A DNA stretch of 5,678 nucleotides from an uncultured Planctomycetaceae bacterium (GTDB lineage: Bacteria; Planctomycetota; Planctomycetia; Planctomycetales; Planctomycetaceae), in contig CAIJTL010001652.1 of the NCBI GenBank assembly GCA_903823545.1, positions 1 through 5,678 of the forward strand, read 5' to 3'. Every line of letters starts with the position of its first letter. Position 1 is the first letter of the stretch. The translations under genes were made by a program, and so were the position numbers. Shown here piece by piece: positions 1 through 5,678 of the stretch. The notes under the pieces were generated by a model. It had not been told where the DNA came from. It saw only the letters and a program-made list of their open reading frames with translations, and ran no database searches.

Positions 1-95
1 CCTAGCATCGCCCCGTTGGGGCTGAATACCGAAAAGACGCAGCCTCGTAACTCGTACTTCAGATTCGTTTGGTTGCAGCACTTCTCCCCTTTTGC

Positions 96-123
96 CTCTC
101 TGCGTCTTTGCGTCTTTGCGTTA
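96..123. repeat. Short tandem repeat, TGCGTCTT type, in the intergenic region
   Basis: The unit TGCGTCTT occurs at 101-108 and 109-116, and a third, diverged unit (TGCGTTAT) follows at 117-124. On the minus strand this reads as runs of ACGCAAAG-like units. I recognise this as resembling a family of short dispersed repeats that recur between genes in planctomycetes and other large bacterial genomes and give spurious 'LRLCVFA'-type translations; that recognition is from memory. The 8-mer CTCTGCGT at 98-105 is shared, in the same orientation, with the hairpin repeat at 3442-3449, so the two may be related. No function is known to me. Confidence 0.6.
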
Positions 124-184
124 TCTCTCTTTCCGCAACGCTGCGTTCTGCTCACTCACGCGTCAGGTGATTTGAATGACAAAC

Positions 185-190
185 GGGAGG
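185..190 (+). promoter_or_regulatory. Ribosome binding site of the RND transporter gene
   Basis: GGGAGG lies four bases before the ATG at 195. It is a strong Shine-Dalgarno match with slightly short spacing. It supports the start at 195 over the ATG at 176, which is in another frame and opens a reading frame with no recognisable protein. Confidence 0.7.
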
Positions 191-194
191 CGAC

Positions 195-3100
195 ATGAGC
201 CTCTCAACCCCCTTCATTCATCGGCCTGTCGGAACAACGCTGCTCACGATCGCGATTACGCTGGCCGGTGCACTCGGTTACGGGTTGCTGCCAGTGTCGC
301 CGTTGCCGCAGGTCGATTTTCCGACGATTCAAGTGAGCGCCTCGCTTCCGGGGGCGAATCCGGAAACGATGGCTTCCGCTGTCGCGACGCCGCTGGAACG
401 GCAATTTGGGCGGATCGCCGGAGTCGCCGAGATGACCTCGGCCAGTTCGCTCGGCTCGACATCTATTACGCTCCAATTCGATCTCGATCGGGACATCAAC
501 GCGGCCTCGCGCGATGTTCAAGCGGCGATCAATGCAGCGCGAGGTCAGCTTCCCACCAACCTTCCCAACAATCCTTCGTATCGAAAGGTTAACCCTGCCG
601 ACTCGCCAATCATGATCTTGGCCATCACATCGGAGACCTACACGAAAGCCACAATGTACGACGTGGCGGCGACGATCTTGCAGCAGCGTCTCTCACAAAT
701 TCAGGGTGTCGGACAAGTGAGTGTGGGGGGGGGCTCACCACCGGCTGTTCGCGTCGACGTTAATCCGACGATTTTGAATCACTACAGCCTCGGCCTGGAA
801 GACGTCCGCGCGGTCCTGGGAACGGCCAACGCCAATCGTCCCAAGGGACAGATCGCCGACGCGAGTCAGACGTGGTCGATTAGTGCCACCGACCAACTGA
901 TGACGGCCAAAGAATACGAACCATTGTTTGTCGCCTTTCGCAACGGCGCGCCGATTCGATTGAAAGATGTCGCAACCGTGACTGACTCGGTTGAAGACAT
1001 CCGCGCGTTCGGCCTCTCGGACGGAAAGCCGTCGATCACGTTGATCGTGTTCCGCCAACCCGGAGCAAACATCATCGCCACGGTCGACCGGATCAAAAAC
1101 TTGCTACCGCAACTTCAGGCACAAATTCCTGCCGAAATGAATCTTCGAGCGGTCATGGACCGGACGGGAACGATTCGCGCTTCACTGCGCGAAGTGCAAT
1201 TTACGCTCGTGATCTCGGTCGCGCTTGTCATCCTTGTCGTATTTCTTTTTCTTCGCGATCTGCGAGCGACTCTCATCCCCAGCGTGGCGGTGCCAGTCTC
1301 ACTCGTTTCAACCTTTGGTGTGATGTACCTCCTCGATTACAGCATCGACAACCTCTCGCTGATGGCCCTGACGATCGCCACCGGTTTCGTCGTCGATGAC
1401 GCCATCGTCGTGGTTGAAAACATCTCGCGACACATCGAGGCAGGACTGTCGCCGATGGAAGCCTCATTGCTTGGTGCAAAAGAAATCGGCTTTACCGTGT
1501 TGTCGATCAGCGTTTCGTTGATTGCCGTCTTTATTCCGATTCTGTTGATGAGCGGTATCGTCGGTCGGTTGTTCCGCGAATTCGCGGTGACGCTGTCGGT
1601 TTCGATCGTCGTGTCGCTGCTCGTGTCGCTCACGACAACTCCGATGATGTGTGCATTTCTCTTGAAGCCCAACACCGGGCACCGCCACGGAGCACTCTAC
1701 CGATTCAGCGAGCGGATCTTTGAATTGGTCCTTCATCTCTACACTCGGACGCTGCTCGTCGTGCTTCGCCATCAGATCATTACGTTACTCATCACGCTCT
1801 CAACAATCGGGCTCACGATTTACCTCTACGTGATCGTCCCCAAGGGCTTCTTCCCACAGCAAGACACCGGCCGTTTAACGGGCAACGTTCAAGCAGACCA
1901 AGACACATCGTCAAAGGCGATGGCTCGCCTGCTCGTTCAATTTGCCTCCGCAGTAAGCGAAGACCCGGCTGTTGATAGCGTGACAGCGTTTACTGGCGGT
2001 TCGCGTGAAGCGGGCGGTGCGTCAAACTCCGGTCGAATGTTTGTCGCGTTAAAACCGATGAGCGAACGAAAGCTCCGCGCTGACGAAGTCATCGGCCGCA
2101 TTCGGGGTAAAGCCTCAAAGATTCCAGGAGCCAACCTCTATCTTCAAGCGGTTCAGGATCTCCGCATCGGCGGTCGAGCGAGTAGTTCGCAGTACCAATA
2201 CACGTTGCGGGGCGACAACTCTGAGGAACTCGGTCAATGGAGCACAAAACTCCTTCGCGAAATGCGAAAGCTTCCTGGCGTCATCGACGTCAACACCGAC
2301 CAACAGAATCGCGGTTTACAGACGCGATTGAACATCGACAGAGCGACCGCCTCGCGACTCGGCATCACGCTCGCCGCAATCGACAACACGCTCTACGACG
2401 CGTTCGGCCAGCGGCAGGTTTCAACGTTGTATGAATCGCTCAACCAATATCACGTCGTGATGCAGGTCGAACCAGAGTTCTCACAGAATCCCGATTCTCT
2501 GCGGCACATCTTCATTCGAGGACGGAACAACGCACAGATTCCACTGACGACACTCTACCGGCAAAACTCGACCAACGTCGCACTGGCCGCCAATCATTCC
2601 GGACAGTTTCCGTCGGTCACAATCTCCTTCAATCTCGTCCCTGGAACTTCGCTTGGCGAGGTCGTGCCGCTCGTCGAAGGTCTGACGCGAGAGCTAGGAC
2701 TTCCCGAAAACATTCAAGGTCGCTTTCAAGGAACGGCTCAAGCTTTCCTTGCTTCGCTGAGCAATCAGCCGCTGCTGATCCTCGCCGCGCTGGTGACGGT
2801 CTACATCGTGCTCGGCATGTTGTATGAAAGTTACATCCATCCGCTGACGATTCTCTCAACGCTTCCGTCGGCCGGTGTCGGTGCCCTGCTGGCGCTAATG
2901 ATCTGCCGAACGGAACTCAACGTGATGGCGTTGATCGGCATCTTGTTACTGATCGGCATCGTTAAGAAGAACGCAATCATGATGATCGACTTCGCTCTCG
3001 AAGCCGAACGGAATCACGGCAAGACACCGGAAGACGCCATCTTTGAAGCGTGTGTCTTACGATTCCGCCCCATCACGATGACAACGCTCGCCGCATTGCT

Positions 3101-3278
3101 GGGTGGCTTGCCACTCGCGTTGGGAACCGGTGACGGTGCCGAACTTCGCCAACCACTCGGCATCGCGATCGTCGGCGGCCTCATCTTCAGCCAACTTCTG
3201 ACGCTCTACACGACCCCGGTGGTCTATCTGTTTCTGGACCGATTTCGGATGAGGTTTCGCCCGGCTTCCGCCAAGTAA
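195..3278 (+). CDS. mdtC: RND efflux transporter permease, MdtC-like
   Basis: This is an inner-membrane, proton-driven drug/metabolite exporter of the RND (AcrB/HAE1) superfamily. In Escherichia coli MdtC works with the paralogue MdtB, the adaptor MdtA and TolC, and exports compounds such as bile salts and novobiocin; the substrate here is unknown. The 1027 residues match the MdtC length (about 1025), and resemblance runs from end to end. TM1 is near residues 12-32, followed by the first periplasmic porter region containing SLGSTSITLQFDLDRDIN. TM2 is near 337-354. TM4 carries GFVVDDAIVV with the paired acidic proton-relay residues D401 and D402. TM10 carries GIVKKNAIMM with K924/K925, the second being the expected partner lysine. 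The C-terminal membrane block has GDG at 979-981 and ends in LTLYTTPVVYLFLDR. No relay residue is missing and there is no frameshift. The start is fixed by GGGAGG at 185-190. Adaptor and MdtB-type partner genes are not in the window and would lie upstream. A run of nine G at 725-733 encodes part of a Gly-rich turn. Confidence 0.95.
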   Translation: MSLSTPFIHRPVGTTLLTIAITLAGALGYGLLPVSPLPQVDFPTIQVSASLPGANPETMASAVATPLERQFGRIAGVAEMTSASSLGSTSITLQFDLDRDINAASRDVQAAINAARGQLPTNLPNNPSYRKVNPADSPIMILAITSETYTKATMYDVAATILQQRLSQIQGVGQVSVGGGSPPAVRVDVNPTILNHYSLGLEDVRAVLGTANANRPKGQIADASQTWSISATDQLMTAKEYEPLFVAFRNGAPIRLKDVATVTDSVEDIRAFGLSDGKPSITLIVFRQPGANIIATVDRIKNLLPQLQAQIPAEMNLRAVMDRTGTIRASLREVQFTLVISVALVILVVFLFLRDLRATLIPSVAVPVSLVSTFGVMYLLDYSIDNLSLMALTIATGFVVDDAIVVVENISRHIEAGLSPMEASLLGAKEIGFTVLSISVSLIAVFIPILLMSGIVGRLFREFAVTLSVSIVVSLLVSLTTTPMMCAFLLKPNTGHRHGALYRFSERIFELVLHLYTRTLLVVLRHQIITLLITLSTIGLTIYLYVIVPKGFFPQQDTGRLTGNVQADQDTSSKAMARLLVQFASAVSEDPAVDSVTAFTGGSREAGGASNSGRMFVALKPMSERKLRADEVIGRIRGKASKIPGANLYLQAVQDLRIGGRASSSQYQYTLRGDNSEELGQWSTKLLREMRKLPGVIDVNTDQQNRGLQTRLNIDRATASRLGITLAAIDNTLYDAFGQRQVSTLYESLNQYHVVMQVEPEFSQNPDSLRHIFIRGRNNAQIPLTTLYRQNSTNVALAANHSGQFPSVTISFNLVPGTSLGEVVPLVEGLTRELGLPENIQGRFQGTAQAFLASLSNQPLLILAALVTVYIVLGMLYESYIHPLTILSTLPSAGVGALLALMICRTELNVMALIGILLLIGIVKKNAIMMIDFALEAERNHGKTPEDAIFEACVLRFRPITMTTLAALLGGLPLALGTGDGAELRQPLGIAIVGGLIFSQLLTLYTTPVVYLFLDRFRMRFRPASAK

Positions 3279-3282
3279 CCCG

Positions 3283-3318
3283 CAGCGTCAGCGAGGGCGC
3301 TCGCTTCACTTGATGCTG
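3283..3318 (+). terminator. Bulged hairpin just after the transporter gene, possible terminator
   Basis: The outer stem pairs CAGCGTCA (3283-3290) with TGATGCTG (3311-3318), with one G-U wobble. The inner stem continues with GCGAG (3291-3295) pairing CTCGC (3300-3304) around a GGCG loop. Bases 3305-3310 are left as a bulge on the 3' side. It begins four bases after the stop codon, which fits a transcript-end structure. No T tract follows, so a classical intrinsic terminator is not supported. It may equally be a piece of dispersed repeat, since its core returns inverted at 3581-3592. Confidence 0.35.
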
Positions 3319-3592
3319 AACGAGGGAGAATCCACTCGTAACAACGTCTGAAACAAAGTTGGAGCTCTTTTCGGAACTTTGCTTTTTGAAACGCAGAGAC
3401 CACGGAGCACGACGCAGAGTTCGCTGAGATTTCTCCGTGTCCTCTGCGTTCGTTTTCTCAGCGTTCCTCAGTGTTTCCAAAAACGAACATTTGAGGACTT
3501 CCCCTCATCCCCACCGCACAGCCAGCGATGCCATAACTCATTGCGACACTCCACTGAGTTCGCACGTGCCTGTGCGCATTCGCCCTCGCTGA
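3288..3592. repeat. Inverted 12-mer pair bracketing the intergenic region
   Basis: TCAGCGAGGGCG at 3288-3299 returns as its exact reverse complement, CGCCCTCGCTGA, at 3581-3592. The two copies bracket about 280 bases that include the hairpin repeat at 3390-3450. There is no transposase and no obvious target-site duplication. The pair could be two independent copies of a common short repeat or the ends of a non-coding insertion. Confidence 0.5.
3390..3450. repeat. Intergenic hairpin repeat built of ACGCAGAG-type modules
   Basis: AACGCAGAG (3390-3398) pairs perfectly with CTCTGCGTT (3442-3450), and CACGGAG (3401-3407) pairs with CTCCGTG (3433-3439). They are separated by one 2-base mismatch, giving 16 paired bases around a 25-base loop. 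The module ACGCAGAG also occurs inside the loop at 3412-3419. A competing pairing exists between CGCTGAGA (3422-3429) and TCTCAGCG (3456-3463), which cannot form at the same time as the main stem without a pseudoknot. The sequence resembles dispersed repeats of the 'CACGGAG...CAGAG' kind known from many bacterial genomes (from memory). It is not a terminator by appearance, because no T tract follows directly. Confidence 0.7.
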
Positions 3593-3634
3593 GAATTCGG
3601 ATTACTGTATTGGGCCTCACCGCCAGTTTTTCAC

Positions 3635-3640
3635 AAAGGA
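3635..3640 (+). promoter_or_regulatory. Ribosome binding site of the ThuA-like gene
   Basis: AAAGGA ends seven bases before the ATG at 3648, which is near-ideal spacing. It fixes the start, which also begins a good signal peptide. Confidence 0.7.
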
Positions 3641-3647
3641 CATCCAG

Positions 3648-4532
3648 ATGCCCTCATCGCTCCGAACCCTCGCACTCGCCCTACTGCTCATCGGACTCGC
3701 TTCAATGCAAACGCTCGCAGCGGAGCCCGGCCCCAAGTTCCCATCAGCCGATCAAATCGAAGTGTCACCGACAGATTCCAAGCTGACCAAGATCGTGTTG
3801 ATCGCTGGCTCGAACGTCTACAAGCCGGGAGAGCATGAATACGTTGCGGGCTGCGCGGTGTTGGCCGATCTGCTGAAGCAAACGCCGGGAGTGGCACCGG
3901 TACTGGCACTCGATTGGCCGAAGAAGCCGGAGACTTTGGCGGGAGCGAAAGCGGTCGTGATGCTGTTCGATGGGGGTGACAAGCACGGCCTGTTGACCGG
4001 CGACCGCATGGCTCAAGTGCAGAAGCTCGCCGATGACGGAGCGGGGTTGATCCATCTGCATCAATTGATTGACTATCCCAAAGAACTTGGCGATCGAGCC
4101 CGCGATTGGATGGGTGGCGCATTTGAAAAAGGACATTCGCAGCGAGCCCACTGGGTCTCGGAGTTTTCAAGGTTCGCCGAGCATCCCGTCAGTCGTGGCG
4201 TGACGCCGTTCAAGATCGATGACGGCTGGCTCTACAAGCTGAAGTTCGTCTCCAAGATGCAGGGAGTCACGCCGCTGCTCCGCACAGTCTCGCCGAAAGC
4301 GGCCAATCAAGAACTCAACGACGACACGATCGTCGCGTGGCTTTACGAACGAGCGAACGGCGGTCGATCATTCACGTTCACCGGCACTCACCTTCACAAC
4401 AGCTTGGCGGAAGAAGGCTATCGTCGGTTTCTCATCAACAGCATTCTGTGGACTGCGAAAATCGAAGTTCCCAAAGATGGTGCATCAGTCCGACTGACGG
4501 CAGAAGAACTCGGTACGTATCTGAAGAAATAG
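3648..4532 (+). CDS. Secreted ThuA-like domain protein
   Basis: This is a 294-residue protein with an N-terminal signal peptide: R6, a hydrophobic core over about 8-20, and likely cleavage after A24 or A25. It should act in the periplasm or outside the cell. Residues about 48-272 look like a ThuA-like domain, a class I glutamine-amidotransferase-like fold. The signs are KIVLIAG at the first strand (48-54), a GAGLIHLH segment (131-138) where the family usually has a Gly-rich turn and a His, MGGAFEKGH (155-163), the EHPVSRGV segment (179-185) and DDGWLYKLKF (191-200). The C-terminal block IVAWLYERANGGRSFTFTGT leads to NSILWTAKIEVP. The elbow has no Cys; the only Cys is C69, so amidotransferase chemistry is unlikely. 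Rhizobial ThuA acts in trehalose/disaccharide catabolism through 3-keto sugars, and many secreted relatives are uncharacterised, so a carbohydrate-linked role is only inferred. It lies 8 bases before the next gene. Confidence 0.85.
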   Translation: MPSSLRTLALALLLIGLASMQTLAAEPGPKFPSADQIEVSPTDSKLTKIVLIAGSNVYKPGEHEYVAGCAVLADLLKQTPGVAPVLALDWPKKPETLAGAKAVVMLFDGGDKHGLLTGDRMAQVQKLADDGAGLIHLHQLIDYPKELGDRARDWMGGAFEKGHSQRAHWVSEFSRFAEHPVSRGVTPFKIDDGWLYKLKFVSKMQGVTPLLRTVSPKAANQELNDDTIVAWLYERANGGRSFTFTGTHLHNSLAEEGYRRFLINSILWTAKIEVPKDGASVRLTAEELGTYLKK

Positions 4533-4535
4533 GAC
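4531..4535 (+). promoter_or_regulatory. Ribosome binding site of the second secreted-protein gene, overlapping the upstream stop
   Basis: AGGAC overlaps the last two bases of the ThuA-like TAG stop (4530-4532) and lies five bases before the ATG at 4541. The overlap suggests translational coupling and decides the start at 4541 over an in-frame ATG at 4337 inside the upstream gene. Confidence 0.6.
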
Positions 4536-4540
4536 TCATC

Positions 4541-5215
4541 ATGCGAACTCAACGGATTTTTTTTGCGGTTTGTTTTCTGACCTTGTTGGCGGCGTTTTTC
4601 ACTCACGTCGAAACCAGCTTTGCCGATGAGGCGACTGCCAAGAAGTTGGTCGAGCAAGTCGTGACGACTGCTGGAGGCGAAGAGAAGTTGCTGAAGCTGT
4701 TTCGGTTTCGCGAACGAGTCCTCATCACGGACACTCCCGCAGGCCCACCGACAGCGGAAACGAAGGAGAACCGAACTTCGGTCGTGCAGGTCTCTGGCGA
4801 TTGGTGGGTGGGCAACAATAAGCGAGACAAAGACAAAGTCCGCGTCTTGTGCTGGGCCTGGAGCCTCCGAATTCTGCTCGACCCCAAATCCAAGATCGCA
4901 GAGATCGCCGATTCGACAGTCGCCGATAAACCAGCGTTCGGACTGCGAGTTTCTGAATCGGTCAAAGAGCCGATCGACCTGTGGTTCGACAAAGAGAGCA
5001 AACGCCTCATCGCGATCGATTACAGCGACACGCGGCATCTTTTCAGCGAATGGAAGAAGACCACCGCCGGCAACGAGTACCCTTCACACGTCACCGGCTA
5101 CCACTTCGCCAATCGAGCCGACGGAACGCTCAATAAGAAGCAGTGGTATCAGACCGACATCTTGGAACTCACTCCGCTGGCTGAACTCCCGGCGGAATTG
5201 AATCCGTCGAAGTGA
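4541..5215 (+). CDS. Exported protein of unknown function, possibly LolA-like fold
   Basis: This is a 224-residue protein with a clear signal peptide: R2/R5, a hydrophobic core over about 6-20, and a probable cleavage site at SFA|DE after A28. There is no lipobox. The mature part begins with a helix-like stretch (ATAKKLVEQVVTTAGGEEKL, 31-50) followed by alternating strand-like segments: a V59-T63 strand, WWVGNN at 88-93, ILLDPKSKIAEI at 111-122, PIDLWFDKESKRLIAIDY at 144-161, and HVTGYHF at 183-189. This order of an initial helix, consecutive strands and an 'LWFDKES..LIAI' turn resembles LolA/outer-membrane lipoprotein-sorting-type folds, but I did not recognise a named family, so the fold is a hypothesis. 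The gene starts 8 bases after the ThuA-like stop with a coupled binding site, so the two are probably co-transcribed. A run of eight T (4557-4564) sits in the signal-peptide codons. An in-frame extension to 4337 is unlikely because it would bury the signal peptide. Confidence 0.8.
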   Translation: MRTQRIFFAVCFLTLLAAFFTHVETSFADEATAKKLVEQVVTTAGGEEKLLKLFRFRERVLITDTPAGPPTAETKENRTSVVQVSGDWWVGNNKRDKDKVRVLCWAWSLRILLDPKSKIAEIADSTVADKPAFGLRVSESVKEPIDLWFDKESKRLIAIDYSDTRHLFSEWKKTTAGNEYPSHVTGYHFANRADGTLNKKQWYQTDILELTPLAELPAELNPSK

Positions 5216-5276
5216 CTTGGCGGTCCGTTCGATCGACAACATCAAGCTCAATTGCTCTTCAACAAGCGATGTTCAT

Positions 5277-5396
5277 CGCCCCCACCGAGCTTGCCTCGGT
5301 GGATTCGGGCTTATGCACTACGACTGTTTTCACGTGAGATGCTGCGTCGCGTAGTGCAAACGCCCGCGAGCCACCGAGACAAGCTCAGTGGGGGCG
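5277..5396. repeat. 120-base composite imperfect palindrome between convergent genes
   Basis: The left arm (5277-5322) and right arm (5350-5396) are near reverse complements. Their outer 26 bases match at 24 positions by my alignment, and the inner ends TGCACTACG (5314-5322) and CGTAGTGCA (5350-5358) match perfectly. The middle is looser, with a shared GGGC/GCCC. The apical loop is 5323-5349 and contains CACGTG at 5331-5336. Each arm also folds on itself: CCACCGAG (5282-5289) with CTCGGTGG (5295-5302), and CCACCGAG (5371-5378) with CTCAGTGG (5384-5391, one mismatch). The element can therefore be one long hairpin or two or three small ones. It has no coding capacity and no transposase. Confidence 0.8.
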
Positions 5397-5400
5397 TTTG
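5357..5400. terminator. Likely bidirectional terminator hairpin
   Basis: CAAACGCCC (5357-5365) pairs perfectly over nine bases with GGGCGTTTG (5392-5400). Inside it, CCACCGAG (5371-5378) pairs with CTCAGTGG (5384-5391) except for one C-A mismatch, leaving GCGAG (5366-5370) as a bulge. The TTTGTTTG stretch at 5397-5404 follows on the plus strand. The hairpin lies between the plus-strand stop at 5215 and the minus-strand stop at 5409, where a shared terminator is expected. The T tract is short and interrupted, so efficiency cannot be judged. Confidence 0.5.
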
Positions 5401-5408
5401 TTTGAAGA

Positions 5409-5678
5409 TTAATCGCCCAATGGCTTGCCGAGATCATTATCGGTTTTCGTTTTGCGTTTGGGACGCTTGGGCTTTTCGGAAAGATAGATCGACGGACGAA
5501 ACGCCTTTTGTTTCTTGGGGACCTTGGTCGGAACGGCCTCTTCTTCGCCGTGAGTACCGGGCGCAGGAGTGACGTGAATCTCGTCAACCCAGTCTCGAAA
5601 GCCCACTGGCTTACCGTAGGTTCCATTTCGCACGGCGAGCAGATCCCAGTTTTCGCAGTCGACCCAACGCAGCTTGAG
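5409..5678 (-). CDS. C-terminal part of an unrecognised protein (5' end outside window)
   Basis: The frame is open from the window edge to a TAA at 5411-5409 and gives 89 residues. It opens with LKLRWVDCENWDLLAVRNG and continues with GFRDWVDEIHVTPAP, a compact Trp-rich segment that looks like the end of a folded domain. The last 40 or so residues are a Lys/Pro/Arg-rich, probably disordered tail (KVPKKQKAFRP, then KPKRPKRKTKTDND) ending in GKPLGD. A GTG at 5633 could be taken as a start, but the frame stays open upstream with similar composition, so the gene most likely begins beyond the window. I do not recognise the family. A basic tail can reflect nucleic-acid or ribosome contact, which is only a guess. 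It converges on the upstream pair and ends beside the palindrome. Confidence 0.65.
   Translation of the reverse strand, partial: LKLRWVDCENWDLLAVRNGTYGKPVGFRDWVDEIHVTPAPGTHGEEEAVPTKVPKKQKAFRPSIYLSEKPKRPKRKTKTDNDLGKPLGD

Larger units (their letters stand above)
3279..3647. other. 369-base intergenic region with structured repeats, no gene seen
   Basis: No convincing protein-coding frame lies between the transporter stop and the ThuA-like start. The gap holds a bulged hairpin directly after the stop (3283-3318), a long hairpin repeat (3390-3450) and two inverted copies of a 12-mer (3288-3299 and 3581-3592). Near the second copy there is an 8-base palindrome, GCACGTGC, at 3562-3569. A sigma-70-like promoter for the downstream pair is expected here, but I could not find a -35/-10 pair with acceptable spacing. 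Open frames crossing the gap translate the repeat and show no domain. Confidence 0.7.

Noticed and set aside
10..22. Small GCCCC-GTT-GGGGC hairpin at the window start
   Set aside because: Five pairs with no T tract and no known upstream gene end. It is too weak to call a terminator without the preceding sequence.
96..124. Tandem units as a possible CRISPR array
   Set aside because: The units are 8 bases and contiguous, with no spacers and no cas genes.
176..592. Alternative plus-strand reading frame starting at ATG 176
   Set aside because: It overlaps the well-supported transporter in another frame and its translation shows no domain.
1337..1675. Antisense open frames inside the transporter gene (also 204-521, 735-1058, 1464-1772)
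   Set aside because: They lie opposite a strongly conserved membrane protein and look like composition shadows, with no plausible domains.
3491..3540. Possible -35 (TTGAGG) and -10-like (CATAAC) elements upstream of the ThuA-like gene
   Set aside because: The spacing is about 35 bases, far from the usual 16-18, so no promoter is called.
3379..3786. Plus-strand open frame across the intergenic repeat into the ThuA-like gene
   Set aside because: Its N-terminal part is a translation of the dispersed hairpin repeat and it overlaps the ThuA-like signal peptide in another frame.
4337..4540. Longer start for the second secreted protein
   Set aside because: It would overlap the ThuA-like gene by about 195 bases and place the signal peptide internally. 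The ATG at 4541 has its own ribosome binding site.
4418..5038. 206-codon minus-strand open frame opposite the second secreted protein
   Set aside because: It is antisense to a gene with a clear signal peptide and ribosome site, and its translation shows no recognisable family.
5252..5572. Plus-strand open frame through the palindrome
   Set aside because: Most of it is the inverted repeat and the complement of the partial minus-strand gene, with no domain.
5631..5633. GTG as the start of the minus-strand gene
   Set aside because: The frame remains open to the window edge with similar protein character, so an upstream start is more likely.

Overview
The window reads as an ordinary chromosomal stretch of a Gram-negative bacterium, most likely a member of the Planctomycetota. 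That assignment is an inference. It rests on a secreted ThuA-like protein, a moderately GC-rich composition, and intergenic gaps filled with short palindromic repeats of a kind I associate with such genomes. No rRNA, tRNA or other lineage marker is present to confirm it.

Layout. Bases 1-194 are probably non-coding and contain a tandem 8-base repeat. Bases 195-3278 (+) encode a complete 1027-residue RND-superfamily inner-membrane efflux transporter, very similar to MdtC of the enterobacterial MdtABC pump. Bases 3279-3647 are a 369-base gene-free gap with a bulged hairpin, a dispersed-type hairpin repeat and a pair of inverted 12-mers. Bases 3648-4532 (+) encode a secreted ThuA-like protein. 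After an 8-base gap, 4541-5215 (+) encodes a second secreted protein of unknown function, so the two probably form one transcription unit. Bases 5216-5408 hold a striking 120-base composite palindrome between convergent genes. Bases 5409-5678 (-) are the C-terminal 89 residues of an unrecognised protein whose start lies beyond the window.

How the genes fit together. The transporter needs a membrane-fusion protein and an outer-membrane channel, and MdtC normally works with an MdtB paralogue. None of these is inside the window, so they should lie upstream if the operon is conserved. The ThuA-like/second-protein pair is separated from the transporter by the structured gap and is probably an independent unit acting outside the cytoplasm. 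Nothing in the sequence links it to efflux.

I did not find a clear new defence, mobile or regulatory system. The most distinctive signal is the set of intergenic palindromes, above all the nested one at 5277-5396. The exported two-gene pair of unknown role comes next.
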